Source: Lysobacteraceae bacterium PS02065
GTDB lineage: Bacteria > Pseudomonadota > Gammaproteobacteria > Xanthomonadales > Rhodanobacteraceae
Assembly (NCBI GenBank): GCA_029959555.1
Contig: JASCPI010000033.1
Coordinates: forward strand, 1-58,315
Length of the DNA: 58,315 bases
Direction: 5' to 3'
Shown here: piece after piece, positions 57,778-58,315 of the stretch
Layout: each line of letters opens with the position of its first letter
How positions within the stretch are numbered: position 1 is the stretch's first letter
Notes under the pieces: generated by a model
Databases searched by the model: none
What the model saw: only the letters and a program-made list of their open reading frames with translations
Told to the model about the DNA's origin: nothing
Program-made: the position numbers and the translations under genes

Positions 57778-58315
57778 ATGGATCCCGCCACGCGCCGCGG
57801 CCGCCCCGCGATCGCGCGCCTGCAATGTCATGCCGTCCACGGATGGCGCGCGGCCGTGCTCGCGCTGGCGTTGCCGCTCGGCGGCTGCATGACGGTGCCA
57901 CCGCGACCGCTCGATCCCGTCGCGATGCACGAGGCCTTCGCCGCACGCACACTCGACGACAGCGCGCTCGAGGCGCGCCTCGCCGCGGCGTTCCCGCAGC
58001 TGTCGAGGTCGGCCCCACGCTGGGACCGCGCGCGCCTCGTCGCGACCGCGTGGCTGCTCGATCCCGGACTCGCCGCGGCACGCGCGGAGGTCGCCGCCGC
58101 GGTCGCCGAGAGGGGCGAAGCCGGTCTGCGCGATCCGGCCACGCTCGCGCTCGATATCGAACACGCGCGGCGCGAACGCTCGCCATGGCTGTACGGACTC
58201 GGCCTCGAGTGGCCGCTCGGCGGTGCGACCCGGCGCAGGCTCGCGCGCGAGGCGGGCGACCTCGACATCGCCGCGGCACGCGCGCGCCTGGTCGGCGAGG
58301 CGTGGCGCGTGCGCG
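57778..58315 (+). CDS. TolC-like outer-membrane lipoprotein, N-terminal part (cut by window edge)
   Basis: 179 codons are visible from the ATG at 57778 (GAGGGGA upstream). Residues 25-38 form a lipoprotein signal (VLALALPLGGCMT, Cys likely lipidated). The mature part begins a helical TolC/CusC-like domain (WLLDPGLAAARAEVAAAVAERGEAGL, LDIEHARRERSPWLYGLGLEWPLGG), the region where outer-membrane efflux proteins start their first repeat. The rest is outside the window, so neighbours such as an RND pump cannot be judged. High GC3, core-like composition. Confidence 0.72.
   Translation, partial: MDPATRRGRPAIARLQCHAVHGWRAAVLALALPLGGCMTVPPRPLDPVAMHEAFAARTLDDSALEARLAAAFPQLSRSAPRWDRARLVATAWLLDPGLAAARAEVAAAVAERGEAGLRDPATLALDIEHARRERSPWLYGLGLEWPLGGATRRRLAREAGDLDIAAARARLVGEAWRVR

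Overview
The window looks like a chromosome segment of a GC-rich gammaproteobacterium of the order Lysobacterales (Xanthomonadales); family and genus cannot be fixed from the sequence alone. The main reasons are the rpsI-rplM / coq7 / speD / clp / HAD / trpC-trpD-trpG neighbourhood, a Clp-type CRP homologue divergent from speD, and a polar-flagellum cluster in the order fliEFGHIJK-fliLMNOPQR-flhBAFG-fliA-motCD with a sigma-54 promoter. Third codon positions are almost always G or C right of about 23.9 kb and clearly less so to its left.

Region 1 (1-23.8 kb) is accessory DNA lying on the 3' side of a tRNA-Gln gene (23825-23898, minus strand). It begins inside an IS3-family element. That element has cut off the end of a very large gene for a Cap4/DUF4297-like nuclease fused to a STAND-type ATPase. 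Next come a DUF4917 (SIR2-like) gene, a DUF4209 gene with a HEPN RxxxxH motif, and a trypsin-like protease. These four resemble a candidate anti-phage module, and the exact combination is not one I recognise. They are followed by a heavy-metal efflux set: a small Cys/His protein at the czcI position, czcC, czcB, czcA, a P1B-4 metal ATPase and an ArnT-like glycosyltransferase. Small genes close the region (SseB-like, XRE regulator, three-helix membrane protein, NYN nuclease). No integrase is present in the window.

Region 2 (23.9-35.5 kb) is core chromosome: rpsI-rplM, coq7, speD, clp, a HAD phosphatase and trpC-trpD-trpG. A PD-(D/E)XK-like gene and a secreted beta-propeller gene interrupt the trp genes. 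After that come an ECF sigma factor with a coupled membrane protein, a leucine-rich-repeat protein and a DUF2314/DUF2185 immunity-like protein.

Region 3 (35.6-55.3 kb, all minus strand) is the flagellar export, motor, switch and regulatory cluster. Most junctions are 1-8 base overlaps or gaps of a few bases, which suggests translational coupling. A consensus sigma-54 promoter with an upstream FleQ-like box precedes fliL, and a near-consensus one precedes fliE. A 40-codon reading frame sits between fliP and fliQ and shows a strong coding signal. No chemotaxis genes lie between fliA and motC, where relatives carry them.

Region 4 (55.6-58.3 kb) holds a GAF-PAS-GGDEF diguanylate cyclase gene broken by an apparent deletion and frameshift, a perfect palindrome, and the start of a TolC-like outer-membrane lipoprotein gene cut by the window edge.
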